A stretch of DNA of 64,000 nt from Prostheceraeus crozeri. Taxonomy: Eukaryota; Platyhelminthes; Polycladida; Euryleptidae. Location: contig CAJQUW010003011.1 of the NCBI GenBank assembly GCA_907163375.1, positions 52,166 through 116,165 of the forward strand, given 5' to 3'. This document shows, piece after piece, positions 59,329 through 64,000 of this stretch; positions within the stretch are counted from its first letter, which is position 1; each line of letters opens with the position of its first letter. A program made the position numbers and the translations under genes. The notes beneath the pieces were generated by a model that saw only the letters and a list, made by a program, of their open reading frames with translations, was not told where the DNA came from and did not search any database.

Positions 59329-60117
59329 ATGTGTTCAGCAGATTTAGACAAAATTAATAATCATTTAGAAAATTTGACAGAGATTTTGGGTTCATCAAAA
59401 TTTAGTACGACGTTAAAAATTATAACAACTACTTCATCACACACTTGTAATTTAGAACCCATTCTACATTTGGAACAAAATAAAAATTATCAAATTGCAT
59501 TGACTAGTTTCTCTACATTTAACACTATTCAAAACGTTATCAAAGATGTGAATGATCAATTTAGATATTCTACTGATAAAGGCAAAACATGGAAAATACT
59601 AACTTTTCTTCCTGGTTCTTACGAAGTTGAAACAATATCAAATGAAATTAAGAGACACTTAGGTATATCATTTAAAGATAAGAAACAATTACATTTTGCA
59701 GTTGAACCGGCAGTTAATAAATTTTCTCTTACTTTAGACGAAAATCATCAAGTTGATTTTAATCATGATAGATCATTGTCAAAGCTATTAGGATTTAATA
59801 AACAAACCTATAGTCAAGGTTATCATTTAGGTGAGAAGATTCCAAAAATAACTGAAATAAATTCAATTGTTGTACATTGTGACATTATTGAAGGAGGATA
59901 TATAAATGGTAAATTATCAAATTTAATATTCAGTTTTCCAGCTTTTACTGTACCCATTGGTTATAGATTAAATGTAATTCCACAAACATTAATATATTTT
60001 CCTATTACAAGAAAAACTATTAACAACATTGGCATTAGAATCACTGATGAAAAAGGACAAGAAATAAATTTTGGAGGTGAAGAGATTATGATAGATCTTT
60101 TGGTTCGGGAGGTATAA
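59329..60117 (+). CDS. Conserved Polinton structural-type protein (element C copy)
   Basis: 262 residues starting 'MCSADLDKIN', nearly identical to 42258-43046 of B. The longer open frame upstream comes from the hairpin insert and is not the native start. Intact. Confidence 0.72.
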   Translation: MCSADLDKINNHLENLTEILGSSKFSTTLKIITTTSSHTCNLEPILHLEQNKNYQIALTSFSTFNTIQNVIKDVNDQFRYSTDKGKTWKILTFLPGSYEVETISNEIKRHLGISFKDKKQLHFAVEPAVNKFSLTLDENHQVDFNHDRSLSKLLGFNKQTYSQGYHLGEKIPKITEINSIVVHCDIIEGGYINGKLSNLIFSFPAFTVPIGYRLNVIPQTLIYFPITRKTINNIGIRITDEKGQEINFGGEEIMIDLLVREV

Positions 60118-60204
60118 ACTCCCACGCGAAGCTAGAGAAGTTTAATTTTCGTCTTCTTCTTTAGAAATAAAAATAAAATAAAAATAAATTTTTTTTATTA
60201 AAAA

Positions 60205-61015
60205 ATGAGTGAAGTACTACCATTAAATAAAAAAAAACTTAAATTTAATCATCATCCAAATTTATCTAATAAAGTTTTGTCAGTTATTTGTGGAAGATCA
60301 GGTTGCGGAAAAACGTATCTATTATTTAAAATTTTAACAACTCCAAATTTTTTGGATTATAACAATCTTATAATTTATACAACAACGGCAGAATCAATTT
60401 TTAATTTATCAATTTAATTTAATTTTATTTTTAATTTAATCAATTTATCAATTTTTAAAATATGGATTTGAAAATAATCTTAAAAAAACAGCAATTGCTT
60501 CATTATTCAAAGAATATGAAAAATCTGAAGATGAAGAAGAAATAAGTTCGTGGTGTGAAGAAGCAGCAAAAAATAATCAGTTAGTAGAATCTAATAAAAA
60601 TAACCATATAAAGATACAATTAATAGATGATAGTGGTAATATGCAAGATCCTAGTAAACTAGATAAAACAATGAAACATTGTGTAATTTTTGATGATTGT
60701 GTTAATGATAGAAATCAGTCAGTTCAGAGAAATTATTTCACAAGAGGTAGACATAATAACTGTAGTGTATTTTATTTAACACAAAGTATGTATTCATTAG
60801 ACGGAAGTGTTATTAGAAAGAATGCAAATATATTTATACTATTTGAAATAAATGCAAGAAACTTAAGTGATTTGTTAAGAGATTTATGCGCAAGAAATAA
60901 AGATGAATTTAAACAATCGTGTAATAATGCTTGGTCAAAAGATTATGGCTTCATTACAATTCATATTGATAAAAAAATTCATGAAAGAGTTATCGAAAAT
61001 ATTTTCGCGGAGTGA
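60205..61015 (+). pseudogene. DNA-packaging ATPase (element C copy), interrupted
   Basis: Walker A 'GRSGCGKT' is present. Compared with B's ATPase, an AT-rich stretch of TCAATTT/AATTTA repeats (about 60393-60445) replaces ~11 bases after 'TTTAE', creating a stop at 60415. The rest resumes with the same residues as B to 61015, including 'VIFDDCV' and 'FYLTQSM'. Not translatable as one protein. Confidence 0.88.
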
Positions 61016-61097
61016 TAAAAATATACAAATATAGTGTTACAATATTTTTTTTTATTTTATATATATATCAAATTTGTCTATCTTAGAAATTAGAAAA

Positions 61098-63992
61098 TTA
61101 AAAAGGTTCAGTAGTTATTCCATCAGGTAAAATTTTTCTTTTATCATCAAATGGATCTAATGCTAATTTATGTTCTTCTTTTAAATACATGTTATGTTTT
61201 TTTGAATTAAGTCTATAATTACATGCTGTTTTTATTTCATTATTAAATAATGCATTTTTATAATCTTGAAATGTTATTTGATTAGCCACTGATGCCTTTG
61301 AAATTCCTTTTAATGTTTTATGTGTTTTAATATTATTAGTTGTATCATAACAGTAACATTTAGATTTTAAAAATATAGCTTCTGTTATGAAATCTTCATT
61401 TCCTTCTAATTCATCTTTTACTTTACATAAATCAGAAGGATGAATGATAACTTTTATTTTATTAATTTCTTCATCAAGTGAAGAATTATACGGTATTGTT
61501 AATTCTAAGAAAACAGAATCGGTATCTGTAAAGTGTAATTTATAGTTTTTGCCATAAGCAGGTGCTAAATAATCATATATAAATCTATACATAAATAGTT
61601 TAGCTAATTCTAATATAGTGAATCCAATAAAATTAAACTTATCATGTTTTACGCTAATTCGACGTAAATGTACAGCACATAGTTCATCACTAAATCTAGT
61701 AGTTCTTTTATATGTAGGTTTCCTTGTTAAATTTTGAAATCTATCTCTATCATAAACTATTTCAATATTTTGTCTATTACGCACATTTTCTAAAGTCTTC
61801 CCATAAAATGCATTATTCATTAATTTGAAGAACACGTTTCCAAAATCATCTTTATTTCTTTTAGCTATTTTACGTTTTTCAATATTGAGCTCTATATAAT
61901 TTTTTAACCACCTAGATTTTCTATACTCTAGTTTTCGATGTATTTTGGTGAGAATCATTCCATGTTCTAAATACCAATCTAGCATTCTTCCTTCAACAAC
62001 ATACTTTCCTTTATTACTTTGTGTTAACATAAGTTTTTTTGTTGGTCTGTATTTCTTAGGAATTAAAGATTTTTGATAATCTGAAAAATCTTCTATATTG
62101 GGAATTTTGTTTTCGGGACAGAAAGGAAAATATTTTGTTTTATCTTTTATTTCATCAGGATATACTAAATCAACTTCATATATATAACCATGATTATAAT
62201 CTCCATCATAGGTTTTTTGATAATCAAGAATGTTACACCATGACATTTCACCTGTTGGTAATTCTTGTATCATGCAAGAAGAATATAAGCTATTAAAATC
62301 ATAATATAACAAATAGTTTTCTCTCATGATTTCATCAACTGCTGCTTGACTATCTTCATTTGGTATAAGTCCTTCTATATTTTGATTAAACAATTTTATA
62401 AACTGATCGCTTTCTTCTGGAGATAAAGGTTTCATTATTCCATAATCATCAGGATTTACTTTTTTATTGTAACACTGTATATAACGATTACCTAAAACTG
62501 ATGAAACTCCACCTCTAATTCCAGATTCAAAAAATAATAATTTATCATATGTATTTTCTTTATAATGTTTAAGTTTAACATTTGTATGTTTTAATCCTGC
62601 TAACCATGTTAAACCTGGTGTAGAATAACAATAACATGGATCTATTCCGTAATATTCTAAACACATATCACGAAAGTTTTCAAAAAGATCAGCTAGTATT
62701 AATACATCTATCTGAAGATATTTCATTGTATAATCATACATTGTTTTACAATTTAACTCTCTCCAATTCTTTTCAGCTTCTGCATAGTCTTCGTCAGATA
62801 ATTTTGATTGTTTTAATGTTGATTTAAATTTATTTATTGGAGGAAGTTGTTCTTCTTCCATAATTTTATTCACAGAATTAAAATCAGTCTTCGACTGTGA
62901 ACCACAGGTTTTATCTCCAGTTATACCAGTCTTCGACTGTGAGCCGCAGGCTATATACTCATACGGAAATATTCTTTTTAAAGGTTTTAAATTATATTTA
63001 TTTAATATTTTACATTGTTCAGATTTCAAAGTTTTTCCCATAACATCTAATGAATAAGGAGTAAAAAATCTAAATGCATCTAAAATTCTAATACAACCTA
63101 ATTGCATTGAAAAATATTCTTCTTCTGTTTTACATAGTACATTTATTTGTTGTTGTTGTAATTTTTCAGATGAAAATAAATCTTTCATTACTAGATGGAA
63201 ATCATATTTAGAACCATTATAGAAATATAAAGGAACAAAGTTATATTTAAATTTATTAGCATTAAGATTACAAGAATTATGTGCTGCACCTCTATATAAT
63301 CCATTTAGATGATCATGATCTTTTACCTTATCAAGATATCTACCTTTGCCATTTTTATAATTTTTTGTAAATTCTCTTCCACAGTAATAACATTTTGTTT
63401 CATTAATAAAATTCAATTTTTCTTTTTCTGTTAATGGCATCATCGGTATATTTGTTTCAAGCAATTGTGAAAAATAATTTTGTAATTCTTCTACTTTCTT
63501 TGTAAACATTTCTGAACTATCTTCACCATAGTATTGAAAATATTCTGACTTAAATAATTCAGGATAATTTGAATGAATGTACATTCCCCAACATAATGGT
63601 TTTTGTTCAAATAAATATTTTTCTTTACTTTGTTCAGATGCACTTTTTTCATAATTAAAAACCGAAGGTTCTAATTGGCCCGTACCATTTTCAGAATTAT
63701 CATTTTTAGAATCGGGTGAAGCCCTGGAACTTTCCGTTTGATTTTGTGTCATATTAACATTATATGCTTCAAAATCACAATAAATAGTAAAGGGTACTTT
63801 ATTTTTAAAATACCATTTATTATATTCTAAATAATCATCTTTAGGAAAGGTATTTTGAACTGCTTCGTTTTGTTGACAATTCTCCAAATGTCTATTCATT
63901 TCTTCTAAAGTTTTAAAACTTGTCATACATTGAAGACAAGGAAAATTTTTATTATCTGAAGTTTTTGTAAATATAGAAACATCTTTACACAA
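61098..63992 (-). CDS. Protein-primed DNA polymerase B (partial at window edge)
   Basis: At least 964 residues; the frame runs almost to the window end, so the N-terminus is probably outside. It has an N-terminal C2HC finger ('FPCLQCMTSFK...H'), ExoI 'YCDFEAYN', 'DHDHLNGLYRG' with C..C pairs, ExoII 'YNGSKYDF', ExoIII 'YLQIDVLILAD', PolA 'YYDFNSLYSS', PolB 'LMNNAFYGK' and PolC 'FTDTDSVF'. All are intact. Two GC-rich hairpin inserts lie in frame (about 63655-63740, and 62888-62955 with a repeated 'GSQSKT'). It is closer in architecture to A's polymerase than to B's. Convergent with the ATPase. Confidence 0.92.
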   Translation of the reverse strand: MCKDVSIFTKTSDNKNFPCLQCMTSFKTLEEMNRHLENCQQNEAVQNTFPKDDYLEYNKWYFKNKVPFTIYCDFEAYNVNMTQNQTESSRASPDSKNDNSENGTGQLEPSVFNYEKSASEQSKEKYLFEQKPLCWGMYIHSNYPELFKSEYFQYYGEDSSEMFTKKVEELQNYFSQLLETNIPMMPLTEKEKLNFINETKCYYCGREFTKNYKNGKGRYLDKVKDHDHLNGLYRGAAHNSCNLNANKFKYNFVPLYFYNGSKYDFHLVMKDLFSSEKLQQQQINVLCKTEEEYFSMQLGCIRILDAFRFFTPYSLDVMGKTLKSEQCKILNKYNLKPLKRIFPYEYIACGSQSKTGITGDKTCGSQSKTDFNSVNKIMEEEQLPPINKFKSTLKQSKLSDEDYAEAEKNWRELNCKTMYDYTMKYLQIDVLILADLFENFRDMCLEYYGIDPCYCYSTPGLTWLAGLKHTNVKLKHYKENTYDKLLFFESGIRGGVSSVLGNRYIQCYNKKVNPDDYGIMKPLSPEESDQFIKLFNQNIEGLIPNEDSQAAVDEIMRENYLLYYDFNSLYSSCMIQELPTGEMSWCNILDYQKTYDGDYNHGYIYEVDLVYPDEIKDKTKYFPFCPENKIPNIEDFSDYQKSLIPKKYRPTKKLMLTQSNKGKYVVEGRMLDWYLEHGMILTKIHRKLEYRKSRWLKNYIELNIEKRKIAKRNKDDFGNVFFKLMNNAFYGKTLENVRNRQNIEIVYDRDRFQNLTRKPTYKRTTRFSDELCAVHLRRISVKHDKFNFIGFTILELAKLFMYRFIYDYLAPAYGKNYKLHFTDTDSVFLELTIPYNSSLDEEINKIKVIIHPSDLCKVKDELEGNEDFITEAIFLKSKCYCYDTTNNIKTHKTLKGISKASVANQITFQDYKNALFNNEIKTACNYRLNSKKHNMYLKEEHKLALDPFDDKRKILPDGITTEPF

Positions 63993-64000
63993 TATAAAAT

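Larger units (their letters stand above)
56994..64000. mobile_element. Polinton element C, left part (cut by window end)
   Basis: From 57549 the sequence is almost identical to element B's minus strand 44860-41400 through four genes, then switches to an unrelated polymerase gene. The left end is uncertain: AGTAGGAATG at 56994 resembles the AGTAGT start of A and B but cannot be checked, as the other end is outside. The region 56994-57566 is probably terminal repeat. Confidence 0.8.

Noticed and set aside
1-64000. tRNA or rRNA genes
   Set aside because: No cloverleaf with A/B boxes or rRNA-like stretch was recognised by eye; a covariance-model scan would be decisive and was not available.

Overview
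This window is invertebrate-type animal nuclear DNA. Genes have introns with GT..AG borders, AATAAA signals are present, and the 3' terminal exon of UBA5 (the UFM1-activating enzyme) lies at 25668-26492. Eukaryotic DNA transposon debris (piggyBac, Tc1/mariner, hAT, PIF/Harbinger) surrounds it. Most of the sequence belongs to three Polinton/Maverick (adintovirus-like) elements. The species cannot be named from the sequence.

Layout. 1-2733: piggyBac transposase C-terminus, Tc1/mariner remnant, a 175-bp tandem repeat and a hAT-like remnant. 2734-23773: Polinton A, about 21.0 kb, moderately GC, complete, with ~463-bp inverted repeats and an exact 6-bp target duplication (AGGGAT). 23774-27424: the other side of the hAT-like remnant, the UBA5 exon, and one arm of a small inverted-repeat transposon. 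27425-45160: Polinton B, about 17.7 kb, very AT-rich, complete, with ~545-bp inverted repeats and target duplication TACAAT. 45161-56993: the other arm of that small transposon, a hAT-type non-autonomous element (45605-48188), a decayed Harbinger (50975-55106) and sequence without recognisable genes. From about 56994 to the window end: Polinton C, AT-rich and cut by the window. Its packaging and virion genes are nearly identical to those of B, but it carries an unrelated type of polymerase gene on the opposite strand.

Polinton A encodes protein-primed DNA polymerase B, a chromodomain integrase, an adenain-like protease, the FtsK/HerA-type packaging ATPase, a double-jelly-roll major capsid protein broken by one frameshift, and basic/minor virion proteins. 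It also encodes a putative ssDNA-binding protein, a DEDD exonuclease, two RING-like proteins and a strikingly clear TATA-binding-protein-like protein beside two PC4-like paralogues. Replication-type genes have CCAAT-CCAAT-TATA promoters and spliced starts. Virion-type genes are unspliced, tightly packed, and often have TGCAAA 23-40 bp upstream. This suggests early and late gene classes, and the TBP-like protein could be the late switch.

Polinton B carries a protease, a phospholipase A2-like domain fused to integrase, capsid, minor capsid, a fibre-like coiled coil, a possible clamp-like protein, a polymerase broken in two places, and a packaging ATPase. B and C are peppered with small GC-rich double hairpins, some inside genes, and one is present in C but absent at the same site in B. 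Four frame breaks, across all three elements, fall exactly in runs of seven A/T. They are either homopolymer base-calling errors or slippage decay.
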